Under the pieces are notes generated by a model, which was not told the DNA's origin, did no database searches, and saw only the letters and a list, made by a program, of their open reading frames with translations. A DNA stretch of 64,000 bases. Source: Pseudomonas sp. S31. Lineage in GTDB: Bacteria > Pseudomonadota > Gammaproteobacteria > Pseudomonadales > Pseudomonadaceae. Within the stretch, counting starts at the first letter, position 1; each line of letters starts with the position of its first letter. Below are positions 9,594 to 18,531 of the stretch, piece by piece. Made by a program: the position numbers and the translations under genes. The DNA lies in NCBI RefSeq assembly GCF_016648105.1, contig NZ_JACVVE010000008.1, forward strand, positions 62,001 through 126,000, given 5' to 3'.

Positions 9594-10871
9594 GTGGACG
9601 AATACCAGCAAACCATCCGCGCCCTGTCCGACCGCATCGTCGCGGCGCAGACGCCGATCCGCGTCCTCGACGCGGTGAAGTGGGATGACAGCATCCGCCA
9701 GGGCTTTCTCAAGGCCAAGGGCAAGGAGCCGCCAGCGGTGGATCGAGCCTACTATCAGGCCCGCCCCCTCTCGTTCGACTCCAGCGCGGTGAAGGCCGAG
9801 TTTCAGGGCATCGAGCGCGACATCATCCGCCAACTGGGCCAGTTCAACCCGGTCGGGCAGATCATGAAGCGCATGTGCCGCGAGTACCGCATGGTGGTGC
9901 GCATGCTCGAGGCACGCGGTACCGAGGACTTCGGTCTGATCTCCCAGGAACTCTACGGTGCCGCCTCCGATGCCTTCCACGCCGGTGATCCGACCCTGGC
10001 CGACCTGGGCCTGATGCTCTCGGACTACCTGAACAACATCGACGGCCGTGGCGACCTCAAGGACGAACCGAAGAACCTCACCGCCAAGGAAGCCGTGGAC
10101 ATTCTCCAGCGGCGCCTGAACAAGGTGTTCGGCGAGGCTGAAGAGACCATCCGCGTGTTCGAGTCCGACGGTATCGTCGCCGACGCCGCGGCGGGCGCCG
10201 ACTACATCAAGGTGCGCGCCGATGCCATGTTCAACAGCCGCGACGTGCGCGCGCTGGAGGTGCACGAGGGGCTGGTGCACGTCGGTACCACGCTCAACGG
10301 CCTCAACCAGCCGATCTGCACCTTCCTGGCCAAGGGCCCGCCCTCCTCGACGGTGACCCAGGAGGGCCTGGCGATCCTCATGGAGGTGATCGCCTTCGCC
10401 TCCTACCCCAGCCGCCTGCGCAAGTTGACCAACCGCACCCGCGCCATCCACATGGTCGAGGAGGGCGCGGACTTCATGCAGGTCTACGAATTCTTCCGCG
10501 CCCAGGGCTTCGAGATGGCGCAGAGCTACAGCAATGCCAGCCGGGTGTTCCGCGGTTCGGTGCCCAATGGCTTGCCATTCACCAAGGACTTGTCCTACCT
10601 CAAGGGCTTCATCATGGTTTACAACTACATTCAGTTGGCCGTGAAGAAGGGCAAGCTCGAGCAGATCCCGCTGCTGTTCTGCGGCAAGACCACCCTGGAA
10701 GACATGCGTACCCTGCGCCAACTGGTGGAGGAAGGGCTGGTGGAACCGCCCAAGTACCTGCCGGAGCAGTTCCGCGACCTCAACGCCCTGTCGGCGTGGA
10801 TGTGCTTCTCCAACTTCCTCAACCACCTGAGCCTGGATCGCATTGAAGCCGACTACGCGAACATTCTCTGA
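9594..10871 (+). CDS. QEGLA-motif protein (DUF1704), putative metallopeptidase
   Basis: 425 aa from the GTG at 9594, chosen because TAAGGAG lies six bases before it; an ATG 30 bases earlier has no ribosome site. The protein is of the family named flavohemoglobin expression-modulating QEGLA motif protein (DUF1704). It carries HEGLVH at 224-229, an HExxxH metal-binding pattern, and QEGLA at 256-260, whose Glu could be a further ligand. Eukaryotic members of this superfamily (MATCAP/KIAA0895L) are tubulin tyrosine carboxypeptidases with HExxxH; a bacterial substrate is not known to me, so a peptidase role is inferred. The 3' end overlaps the next gene. Confidence 0.85.
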   Translation: MDEYQQTIRALSDRIVAAQTPIRVLDAVKWDDSIRQGFLKAKGKEPPAVDRAYYQARPLSFDSSAVKAEFQGIERDIIRQLGQFNPVGQIMKRMCREYRMVVRMLEARGTEDFGLISQELYGAASDAFHAGDPTLADLGLMLSDYLNNIDGRGDLKDEPKNLTAKEAVDILQRRLNKVFGEAEETIRVFESDGIVADAAAGADYIKVRADAMFNSRDVRALEVHEGLVHVGTTLNGLNQPICTFLAKGPPSSTVTQEGLAILMEVIAFASYPSRLRKLTNRTRAIHMVEEGADFMQVYEFFRAQGFEMAQSYSNASRVFRGSVPNGLPFTKDLSYLKGFIMVYNYIQLAVKKGKLEQIPLLFCGKTTLEDMRTLRQLVEEGLVEPPKYLPEQFRDLNALSAWMCFSNFLNHLSLDRIEADYANIL

Positions 10872-11766
10872 ACGCTGCCGCCTGCTGGCGCTGGCCGTGG
10901 CCCTGCTTGGCCTGGCCGGCTGCAGCAGCTTGCTGTTCTACCCCGAGCCCGGCCAGCCGTTCACCCCCGAGCGGGCCAAGCTCGAATACCGCGACGTCAC
11001 CCTGACCACCACCGACGGCATCCGCCTGCATGGCTGGTGGCTGCCGGCCAAGGCTGGCGTCGAGGTCAAGGGCACGGTGCTGCACCTGCACGGCAATGGC
11101 GGCAACCTGGCGGGGCACCTGGGCGGCAGCTACTGGTTGCCTGAGCAGGGCTACCAGGTGCTGATGATCGACTACCGTGGCTATGGCCTGTCCGAGGGCA
11201 AGCCGAGCCTGCCTGAGGTGTACGCCGATATCGATGCGGCGATGACCTGGCTCGACCAGGCGCCGGAGGTCCGGGGCAAGCCGCTGGTGCTGCTGGGCCA
11301 GAGCCTTGGCGGGGCGATGGCGATCCACTACCTGGCGGCGCACCCCGAGCAAGGCAAGCGCTTCCAGGCCCTGGTGTTCGATGGCGTGCCGGCCAGCTAT
11401 CGTGCGGTTGGCCGCTATGCCTTGAACACCTCATGGCTGACCTGGCCGCTGCAGGTGCCGCTGTCGTGGCTGGTGCCGGACGGTGACAGCGCGATCCGTT
11501 CCATCGAGCGCCTTACCAGCCCGCCGAAGCTGTTCTTCCACAGCATCGACGACAACCTGGTACCGATGGACAACGGCATCCGCCTGTACCAGCACGCGCC
11601 ACCGCCGCGGGTGCTGCAACTGACCCGGGGCGGCCATGTGCAGACCTTCGCCGACCCGGTGTGGCGCCAGGTGATGCTGCGTTTCCTCGACGACCCCAGC
11701 CATTTCAACGGCCTGCGGCGGCTTGCCGAAGTGCCCAACTACCCTGATGAGAAGAACAAGCAATGA
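10843..11766 (+). CDS. Alpha/beta-hydrolase lipoprotein
   Basis: 307 aa from a TTG at 10843, 29 bases inside the preceding gene. This start gives a complete lipoprotein signal (MKPTTRTFSERCR, hydrophobic run, LAGC with Cys27); no ATG or GTG downstream would keep it. The fold is of the BEM46/YfhR type: oxyanion region HLHGNGGN at about 82-89, nucleophile Ser154 in GQSLGG, a late acid in SIDDNLVP and His in RGGHVQTF. It is probably a periplasm-facing serine esterase, peptidase or thioesterase; the substrate is unknown. Overlaps at both ends suggest coupling with its neighbours. Confidence 0.82.
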   Translation: MKPTTRTFSERCRLLALAVALLGLAGCSSLLFYPEPGQPFTPERAKLEYRDVTLTTTDGIRLHGWWLPAKAGVEVKGTVLHLHGNGGNLAGHLGGSYWLPEQGYQVLMIDYRGYGLSEGKPSLPEVYADIDAAMTWLDQAPEVRGKPLVLLGQSLGGAMAIHYLAAHPEQGKRFQALVFDGVPASYRAVGRYALNTSWLTWPLQVPLSWLVPDGDSAIRSIERLTSPPKLFFHSIDDNLVPMDNGIRLYQHAPPPRVLQLTRGGHVQTFADPVWRQVMLRFLDDPSHFNGLRRLAEVPNYPDEKNKQ

Positions 11767-12089
11767 GTGAAGACCGCAACGCCATCCCGCTGATCCTGAC
11801 CGGCGTCGGCAGCATCATCGTGACGGTGGGGGCCCTCTGGTACTACGGCTACCTGCATTTCGCCAAACCCGAGGATGCCCTGTTGCTGCAGGACTACACC
11901 ATGCTCAAGACAGTGCCGGGCGAGGACTACAAGGTTTCGCTGGACCCGGCACCGCAGGTGGCCCAGTGCGTCGATGGCGTGCTGGTGCTGTTTGATACCC
12001 AGCAGAAAGGCCTGACCGGGGTGCTGGTGGACAACCACAAGCGAGCGGTGCGCTGCATGGGCGAGGACACGCCGCAGCAGGTGCAATGA
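11763..12089 (+). CDS. Small single-span membrane protein
   Basis: 108 aa. One transmembrane helix at about residues 8-28 (IPLILTGVGSIIVTVGALWY) is followed by a roughly 75-residue soluble domain with two Cys (CVDG, RCMGED) that could form a disulfide if periplasmic. Its ATG overlaps the TGA of the hydrolase gene (ATGA). No known family recognised. Position suggests it belongs with the QEGLA protein and the hydrolase. Confidence 0.75.
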   Translation: MSEDRNAIPLILTGVGSIIVTVGALWYYGYLHFAKPEDALLLQDYTMLKTVPGEDYKVSLDPAPQVAQCVDGVLVLFDTQQKGLTGVLVDNHKRAVRCMGEDTPQQVQ

Positions 12090-12109
12090 GCCAAGTGCGT
12101 CATCGGCTG

Positions 12110-12147
12110 CACCGGCCCTTTCGCGGCTGAAGCCGCTCCTACAGGGG
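12110..12147. repeat. Single REP element
   Basis: CCGGCCCTTTCGCGGCTGAAGCCGCTCCTACAGG is a single copy of the REP core with its own short palindrome (GCGGCT...AGCCGC), between the small membrane protein and the toxin gene. Confidence 0.8.
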
Positions 12148-12177
12148 CTCGCCCGCAACGATGGCGCGGTTTCGCAT

Positions 12178-12489
12178 TCAATTCAATCTGCCCTGGGCAG
12201 CATCATAGACATCGCCTCGTTCTCGCTTGCCGACGGCGAGGACGATCACCACCACCCGCGTGTCTATAACCTGATAAACCAGACGATATCCGGCTGATCG
12301 CAGCTTGATCTTGTAGCAGTCCTGCATGCCGGACAATCTGTCTTTTTCCACTCTCGGTTGGGCCAGGCGTTCCTTCAATTTCCGGGCAAACTGGAGCTGT
12401 AGCTCGCCATCGAGCTTGCGAAACTCCTTGTGTGCCCGGACCTCGAATTCAAGTACGTAGCTTTTTACTGGCTTCGGCGATGAGTTCAT
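12178..12489 (-). CDS. relE: RelE/ParE-superfamily toxin (StbE/RelE-like)
   Basis: 103 aa on the minus strand. Typical RelE pattern: AHKEFRKLD helix, LRSAGYRLVYQV strands with the basic RL.Y core, and the end VVVIVLAVGKRERGDVY. Such toxins cleave mRNA in the ribosome and are held inactive by their antitoxin. The start overlaps the antitoxin gene by 41 bases; MNSSPKPVKSY is used as the N-terminus, although a shorter start cannot be excluded. Antitoxin-first order is as in relBE/stbDE. Confidence 0.88.
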   Translation of the reverse strand: MNSSPKPVKSYVLEFEVRAHKEFRKLDGELQLQFARKLKERLAQPRVEKDRLSGMQDCYKIKLRSAGYRLVYQVIDTRVVVIVLAVGKRERGDVYDAAQGRLN

Positions 12490-12727
12490 CGATGTCCACT
12501 TTTACAGTGGGCCCACCGCGCCGCTGGCGCACGAGCTCAGCGAGTTGCATGTCGTCGATCAGTTCCATCATCGCTTCGTAACGTTCCGGCGGTACCGCGT
12601 AAAACGCCGGCTCATTGCGATTGAGGATGACCACGGTTTCACCGGCAGCTTCACGGATGGTACCCATGGGGTCTTTTTTCAAATCGGTGATGGATGCTGC
12701 CAGATCGGCGAGGACTGCGTAGGTCAT
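12449..12727 (-). CDS. relB: RelB/StbD (Phd/YefM-type) antitoxin
   Basis: 92 aa. The N-terminal half (ADLAASITDLKKDPMGTIRE, VVILNRNEPAFYAVPPERYE) is the DNA-binding fold of Phd/YefM/StbD antitoxins. The C-terminal helix (about 65-92) would wrap the toxin. It should neutralise the RelE-like partner and repress the pair's promoter. It is first in the operon, with a promoter-like pair of hexamers upstream. Confidence 0.88.
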   Translation of the reverse strand: MTYAVLADLAASITDLKKDPMGTIREAAGETVVILNRNEPAFYAVPPERYEAMMELIDDMQLAELVRQRRGGPTVKVDIDELIAEASKKLRT

Positions 12728-12765
12728 AGTTGTATCAACCCGTGAGGGAGTTTGTCGGTGTACAG

Positions 12766-12794
12766 ATTCTAGTGCTTTGAGTGGTGCTTTTAAA
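12766..12794 (-). promoter_or_regulatory. Candidate promoter of the relBE-like pair
   Basis: On the minus strand a TTTAAA (12794-12789) and TAGAAT (12771-12766) are 17 bases apart, followed about 27 bases later by GTTGATACAAC (12739-12729), a short palindrome next to the antitoxin ATG that could be its operator. Confidence 0.5.
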
Positions 12795-12821
12795 GGTGCC
12801 TTTATCGGGCTTCAGGAAAGA

Positions 12822-12848
12822 AAAACCCCGCCACGAAGGCGGGGTTTT
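12822..12848 (-). terminator. Rho-independent terminator of the lptF-like operon
   Basis: An 11-base perfect stem (AAAACCCCGCC at 12822-12832 with GGCGGGGTTTT at 12838-12848) and, on the minus strand, a T run after it. It ends the minus-strand operon 23 bases after the OmpA-family stop. Confidence 0.9.
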
Positions 12849-12870
12849 CGTTTTCAGCCAGCCGAGTCGC

Positions 12871-13656
12871 TTAACCCTGGCTAACCGAACGCGGTGCCAC
12901 CGGCTGGTTGTCGTTGGAGATGGTCACCTCCACCCGGCGGTTCTGCGCACGGCCCGAGTTGCTGGAGTTGTCCGCGACCGGATACTCCTTGCCATAGCCC
13001 TGGGCGACGATGCGTGCTGGGTCTACACCGGCACGTACCAGCGCCATGCGTACGCTGTTGGCACGGCGCTCGGACAGGCTCTGGTTGTAGTTGGCTGAAC
13101 CGACACTGTCGGTATAGCCCTCGACGATCACCTTGCGCTCAGGGTTTTCCTGGAGGAACTGGGCGAGCTTGGTGATGTTGGGGAAGGCACTGCTCTTGAG
13201 TTCGGCCTTGTTGAAGTCGAACAGCACATCGCCGAAGGTCACCAGGGTGCCGCGGTCGGTCTGCTTGGCGTTGAGGCTTTCCTGCAGCTTGGCGATCTGC
13301 GCGTCACGCGCATCGAGCTTGGCCTGGGCGCGCTGGGCCGAGGCGTTTTTCAGCTCGCCTTCGGCGGTGCGCAGGGCGATGGTCTGCTTGGCCACTTCCA
13401 CGCGTTGGTTGGTCAGATAGGCCAGTTGGTCGACCTTCTTAGTGTCCTCGCGCTCCATGAAGGCCTTGTCGGCCTTGTTCAGCCAGTCTTGGGCGTCCTT
13501 GGTTTCCAGCGCGGCGACCTTGCTCGACTGCGGGTCGCTCTGCAGCGAGGAGAAGTTGGTGCGGGCCGACTCCAGGTTCGGGTTCGGGTCGTGCGAGCAG
13601 GCAGCGAGACCGACACTCAGGGCCAGCAGGGCGGGAATCATGACGTAGTTGCGCAT
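12871..13656 (-). CDS. lptF: OmpA-family outer-membrane lipoprotein, LptF-like
   Basis: 261 aa using the ATG at 13656 (MRNYVMIPALLALSVGLAAC), which has AAAGG nine bases before it; an in-frame ATG three codons earlier is too close to that site. The lipobox is LAAC. A coiled-coil region (about 60-140, rich in Lys, Glu, Ala, Gln) leads to a C-terminal OmpA peptidoglycan-binding domain (VLFDFNKAELKSS, VEGYTDSVGSANYNQSLSERR, NRRVEV). Length and its partner, a DUF4398 lipoprotein, match LptF of P. aeruginosa (PA3692 with PA3691), an AlgU-dependent envelope protein. It would tie the outer membrane to the peptidoglycan. Confidence 0.85.
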   Translation of the reverse strand: MRNYVMIPALLALSVGLAACSHDPNPNLESARTNFSSLQSDPQSSKVAALETKDAQDWLNKADKAFMEREDTKKVDQLAYLTNQRVEVAKQTIALRTAEGELKNASAQRAQAKLDARDAQIAKLQESLNAKQTDRGTLVTFGDVLFDFNKAELKSSAFPNITKLAQFLQENPERKVIVEGYTDSVGSANYNQSLSERRANSVRMALVRAGVDPARIVAQGYGKEYPVADNSSNSGRAQNRRVEVTISNDNQPVAPRSVSQG

Positions 13657-13706
13657 AGTGTTCATCCTTTGATCGTTGGCTAAGGCTGGGTTTGGCAGGG
13701 CAGGCC

Positions 13707-14120
13707 TCATTCGGCGCTGCGCAGGCCTTCCTCACGTACGTCCTGAACGCCCTGGCGGGCATCCTGCACGGCCTTCTGGGCCTTGGCAGCCTGGGCCTTG
13801 CGCTCGGCGACGCGGGCGTCCCACTCGGCCTGTTCGGCCAGACGCTTGGCTTCGTCGTACTTCTTGTCGTGCATGGCGATTTCGGCTTGCTTGAACTTGT
13901 CCTGCGCCGACTTCATCTCGACGGCGGCGAACTCGGTGCCGCCCGCGCTGACGGCAGAGTTCACGGCGGACTGGGTCACGGCGTACTGCTCGGTCGGCGG
14001 GTTACCGGCACAGCCGGCCAGGACCAGGCTACTGCCCAGGGCCAGCGCGGCCAGCTTGAACCCGCGCACGTGAGTGGATGGGGATTGCAAAGTGCGGGTC
14101 TTCATGGTGGTCAGCTCCAT
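13707..14120 (-). CDS. DUF4398 lipoprotein, partner of LptF-like protein
   Basis: 137 aa from the ATG at 14120, preceded by AGGAG at a seven-base distance. A second in-frame ATG (14105, MKTRTLQS) is also possible. The signal ends in LVLAGC. The mature part is an alpha-helical, Ala/Lys/Glu/Gln-rich sequence (SAQDKFKQAEIAMHDKKYDE, AKRLAEQAEWDARVAERKAQ) of the DUF4398 family. It is cotranscribed with the OmpA gene, 50 bases downstream, and is likely another periplasm-facing outer-membrane lipoprotein of the stress operon. Confidence 0.85.
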   Translation of the reverse strand: MELTTMKTRTLQSPSTHVRGFKLAALALGSSLVLAGCAGNPPTEQYAVTQSAVNSAVSAGGTEFAAVEMKSAQDKFKQAEIAMHDKKYDEAKRLAEQAEWDARVAERKAQAAKAQKAVQDARQGVQDVREEGLRSAE

Positions 14121-14243
14121 TGGATCACTCCTGATAACGACGATGTCCGTAGCAGTCCATCGCTCAATCCCTGACATTCCGTGCGCTTCAGCCGAACGGT
14201 GCACAACGGCAGTGTGCAGGGTTTTAGCGTGATGGCTATTGGC

Positions 14244-14271
14244 TCGGACTGGGTGGTTTTTCCAATGGTTC
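14244..14271 (-). promoter_or_regulatory. Candidate AlgU (sigma-E type) promoter
   Basis: On the minus strand GAACCA (14271-14266), a 17-base spacer and TCCGA (14248-14244) resemble the AlgU consensus GAACTT-N16/17-TCTGA. It lies about 120 bases before the DUF4398 start, and the orthologous P. aeruginosa operon is known to need AlgU. Confidence 0.6.
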
Positions 14272-14306
14272 CGAAAAATTACACATCGAGTGTCAATTAT
14301 TTCTGA

Positions 14307-14325
14307 CTGATCAGTCAGTGATCAG
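14307..14325. promoter_or_regulatory. Operator-like inverted repeat
   Basis: CTGATCA (14307-14313), five bases, TGATCAG (14319-14325) is a perfect inverted repeat; it also overlaps a perfect 14-base palindrome TGACTGATCAGTCA (14304-14317). It lies 33 bases upstream of the candidate AlgU -35 box. The repressor or activator is unknown. The rest of 14121-14393 shows no gene. Confidence 0.5.
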
Positions 14326-14393
14326 GCCCAGCGAGTGCGGGCCCGGATGCGGGTTTGCGAGCCGTTCCAGGCAGGCAAACCCTTGGATTTTAG

Positions 14394-14738
14394 TCATTTT
14401 TCGCTGTTGTCGGGGGTGTTGCTGAGCGCATGCAGGTGGCGCCGGGAGAGCGTCAGGAAACGCGGGGTGGAACCGACGTCCTCATACATCGGGTCGCCTT
14501 CCTCGTCGGTGGCGATCACGTGCGTGCCCTGCACATAGGGGAAGCTGGCTTCCAGCTCCTCGAGCGCGGCGGCGACCAGCTCGCCGAGCAGTTCCTCGGC
14601 TTTGCGCTTGGGGTACATCTCGATCAGCGCGGCCAGGCGCGCCTCGGACTCAAGGTCCAGGTGCAGCACGTGGCTGGTCGGGCTCATGCGCCCGGCGGCG
14701 TTCTGGTCCCAATGTTGCGCGAGTTCACGGATTTTCAT
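14394..14738 (-). CDS. Small conserved Pseudomonas protein of unknown function
   Basis: 114 aa, acidic and cytoplasmic by sequence (no signal or membrane segment). An N-terminal part, MKIRELAQHWDQNAAGRMSP, is followed by a helical RLAALIEMYPKRKAEELLGE region and a short Tyr/Asp-rich tail. The same position next to ppc is held by a similar small gene in other pseudomonads, sometimes annotated as a type 1 pili tip component; nothing in the sequence supports a pilus role, and I assign none. It is divergent from ppc. Confidence 0.75.
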   Translation of the reverse strand: MKIRELAQHWDQNAAGRMSPTSHVLHLDLESEARLAALIEMYPKRKAEELLGELVAAALEELEASFPYVQGTHVIATDEEGDPMYEDVGSTPRFLTLSRRHLHALSNTPDNSEK

Positions 14739-14907
14739 GATGACCTCTGTCTACGCCTCGAAAGGCTGCATTGCATGGGAGTGCTCTGCATTCACTTTAG
14801 TTTGCTTTGGCTGATCGCGGCTTGCCACGGTGCCCCGGCTGTGGGCACTCTTGGGCCAGTGCTGATGACAACAAGCGTGCGGGCAAGCCGCGCCGAAGAG
14901 AGGGCCA

Positions 14908-17535
14908 ATGACCGATATCGATGTGCGATTGCGTGAAGATGTCCATCTGTTGGGGGATTTGCTCGGCGAGACCATTCGCCAGCAGCACGGCGACGCGTTC
15001 CTTGGCAAGATCGAGGACATCCGCCACAGCGCCAAGGCCGACCGACGCGGCGCCGCCGAGCAGTTGAGCTCGACCTTGGCCAACCTTGGCGAAGACGACC
15101 TGTTGCCGGTGGCCCGGGCCTTCAACCAGTTCCTCAACCTGGCCAACATGGCCGAGCAGTACCAGTTGATCCGCCGGCGCGATGCCGACCAGCCGGAGCC
15201 GTTCGAGGCGCGGGTACTGCCGGAGCTGCTGGCGCGCCTGAAGCAGGCTGGCCACGGCAATGACACGCTGGCCCGGCAACTGGCCAAGCTGGACATCCAG
15301 CTGGTGCTCACCGCGCATCCCACCGAAGTCGCACGGCGCACGTTGATCCAGAAGTACGACGCCATCGCCGGGCAATTGGCTGCCCAGGACCACCGCGACC
15401 TGACCGAGGCCGAGCGCCAGCAGGTGCGCGAGCGCCTGCGCCGGCTGATCGCCGAGGCCTGGCATACCGAAGAGATCCGTCGTACCCGACCGACCCCGGT
15501 GGACGAAGCCAAGTGGGGCTTCGCGGTCATCGAGCACTCGCTGTGGCAGGCGGTACCTAGCCACCTGCGCAAGGTCGACGCGGCGTTGTTCGAGGCCACC
15601 GGCCTGCGCCTGCCGCTGGAGGCCGCGCCCATCCGCTTCGCCTCGTGGATGGGCGGCGACCGGGACGGCAACCCCAACGTCACGGCGGCGGTGACCCGGG
15701 AAGTCCTGCTGCTGGCGCGCTGGATGGCCGCCGACCTGTTCCTGCGTGACATCGATGCACTGGCCGCGGAGCTGTCCATGCAACAGGCCAGCAGCGCCGT
15801 GCGCGAGCGTGTGGGCGACAGCGCCGAACCCTATCGTGCACTGCTCAAGCAGTTGCGTGACCGTCTGCGGGCGACCCGCGCCTGGGCCCACGCCTCGTTG
15901 GCCGGCCGCCAGGCGGCCAGCAGCGAAGTGTTGACCGATAACCGCGACCTGATAGCCCCGCTCGAGTTGTGCTACCAGTCGCTGCATGAATGCGGCATGG
16001 GCGTGATCGCCGATGGGCCGTTGCTCGATACCCTGCGCCGCGCGGTGACCTTCGGCCTGTTCCTCGGGCGTCTGGACGTGCGCCAGGATGCCGCCCGGCA
16101 CCGTGACGCGCTGTCGGAAATCACCGATTACCTCGGTCTTGGCCGCTACGCGGACTGGGACGAGGAGCAGCGCATCGATTTCCTCCAGGCCGAGCTGAAA
16201 AACCGCCGCCCGCTGCTGCCGGGGCACTTCAAGCCCCAGGCCGACACCGCCGAAGTGCTCGCCACCTGCCGCGAGATCGCTGCGGCCCCGGCGGCCTCGC
16301 TGGGGTCCTATGTGATTTCGATGGCGGGGGCGGCTTCTGATGTGCTCGCCGTGCAACTGCTGCTCAAGGAAGCCGGCCTGACCCGGCCGATGCGCGTGGT
16401 GCCGCTGTTCGAAACCCTGGCCGATCTGGACAACGCCGGCCCGGTGATGGAGCGCCTGCTCGGCCTGCCGGGCTACCGGGCCGGGCTGCGCGGCCCGCAG
16501 GAAGTGATGATCGGTTACTCCGACTCGGCCAAGGACGCCGGCACCACCGCCGCCGCCTGGGCCCAGTACCGTGCCCAGGAGAACCTGGTGCGCATCTGTG
16601 GCGAGCAGCAGGTCGAGCTGCTGCTGTTCCATGGCCGAGGTGGCACCGTCGGTCGCGGCGGCGGCCCGGCCCATGCCGCGATCCTGTCGCAGCCACCGGG
16701 TTCGGTGGCGGGGCGTTTCCGGACCACCGAGCAGGGCGAGATGATCCGCTTCAAGTTCGGCTTGCCCGGTATCGCCGAGCAGAATCTCAACCTCTACCTG
16801 GCGGCGGTGCTCGAAGCCACCCTGTTGCCGCCGCCACCGCCGGAGCCGGCCTGGCGTGCACTGATGGACGAGCTGGCTGCGGACGGTCTGAAGGCCTATC
16901 GCGGCGTGGTGCGCGAAAACCCGGACTTCGTCGAGTACTTCCGCCAATCGACCCCTGAGCAGGAGCTTGGCCGCCTGCCGCTGGGCAGCCGCCCGGCCAA
17001 GCGTCGCGCAGGTGGTATCGAGAGCCTGCGGGCCATCCCGTGGATCTTCGGCTGGACCCAGACGCGCCTGATGCTGCCGGCCTGGCTGGGCTGGGAGACG
17101 GCCTTGAGCAACGCCCTGGCGCGTGGCCAGGGCGATCTGCTGGCACAGATGCGCGAGCAGTGGCCGTTCTTCCGCACCCGCATCGATATGCTCGAGATGG
17201 TCCTGGCCAAGGCCGACGCGCAAATTGCCGAAGCCTACGACGAACGTCTGGTGCAACCGGGGTTGCGTGCGCTGGGCGCGCATCTGCGCGACCTATTGTC
17301 GCAGTCGTGCCAGGTGGTGCTGGGCCTCACTGGCCAGCCGGTGCTACTGGCGCATAGCCCAGAGACGCGGGAATTCATCAGCCTGCGCAATACCTACCTG
17401 GACCCGCTGCACCGCCTGCAGGCCGAGCTGCTGGCACGTTCGCGCAGCCGTGAAGCCGCTCTGGACAGCCCATTGGAGCAGGCCTTGCTGGTGACCGTGG
17501 CCGGTATCGCCGCAGGCCTGCGCAACACCGGTTGA
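14908..17535 (+). CDS. ppc: Phosphoenolpyruvate carboxylase
   Basis: 875 aa, the normal length. It carboxylates PEP with bicarbonate to oxaloacetate, refilling the TCA cycle. Hallmarks: the catalytic His region [13 protein letters not shown] (about 134-146), the [11 protein letters not shown] motif, the [14 protein letters not shown] active-site loop with its catalytic Arg, and the conserved C-terminal NTG. The ATG at 14908 follows a GAGAGGG purine tract. The gene is monocistronic in appearance, with a strong hairpin 60 bases downstream. Confidence 0.97.
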   Translation: MTDIDVRLREDVHLLGDLLGETIRQQHGDAFLGKIEDIRHSAKADRRGAAEQLSSTLANLGEDDLLPVARAFNQFLNLANMAEQYQLIRRRDADQPEPFEARVLPELLARLKQAGHGNDTLARQLAKLDIQLVLTAHPTEVARRTLIQKYDAIAGQLAAQDHRDLTEAERQQVRERLRRLIAEAWHTEEIRRTRPTPVDEAKWGFAVIEHSLWQAVPSHLRKVDAALFEATGLRLPLEAAPIRFASWMGGDRDGNPNVTAAVTREVLLLARWMAADLFLRDIDALAAELSMQQASSAVRERVGDSAEPYRALLKQLRDRLRATRAWAHASLAGRQAASSEVLTDNRDLIAPLELCYQSLHECGMGVIADGPLLDTLRRAVTFGLFLGRLDVRQDAARHRDALSEITDYLGLGRYADWDEEQRIDFLQAELKNRRPLLPGHFKPQADTAEVLATCREIAAAPAASLGSYVISMAGAASDVLAVQLLLKEAGLTRPMRVVPLFETLADLDNAGPVMERLLGLPGYRAGLRGPQEVMIGYSDSAKDAGTTAAAWAQYRAQENLVRICGEQQVELLLFHGRGGTVGRGGGPAHAAILSQPPGSVAGRFRTTEQGEMIRFKFGLPGIAEQNLNLYLAAVLEATLLPPPPPEPAWRALMDELAADGLKAYRGVVRENPDFVEYFRQSTPEQELGRLPLGSRPAKRRAGGIESLRAIPWIFGWTQTRLMLPAWLGWETALSNALARGQGDLLAQMREQWPFFRTRIDMLEMVLAKADAQIAEAYDERLVQPGLRALGAHLRDLLSQSCQVVLGLTGQPVLLAHSPETREFISLRNTYLDPLHRLQAELLARSRSREAALDSPLEQALLVTVAGIAAGLRNTG

Positions 17536-17567
17536 GGCAGCCGAGGCATCGCTTCATGCGGCGCTGA

Positions 17568-18443
<876 letters not shown>

Positions 18444-18462
18444 TCCAGCACCGTGCGTCACG

Positions 18463-18486
18463 ACGGCCCGCTTGCGGGCCGTTGTC
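18463..18486 (+). terminator. Terminator after adk
   Basis: ACGGCCCGC (18463-18471) and GCGGGCCGT (18474-18482) form a nine-base stem with a TT loop, followed by the T-containing TGTCGTTT. The T tract is interrupted, so termination may be partial. Confidence 0.7.
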
Positions 18487-18531
18487 GTTTATACTGCCGC
18501 TCTTTTCCCTCGCCCTCTGGAAACCCGTTCG

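Noticed and set aside
14220..14300. Housekeeping sigma-70 promoter using TTGACA on the minus strand (near 14290)
   Set aside because: The hexamer is perfect but no -10-like sequence lies 16-18 bases downstream; the AlgU-type pair fits better.
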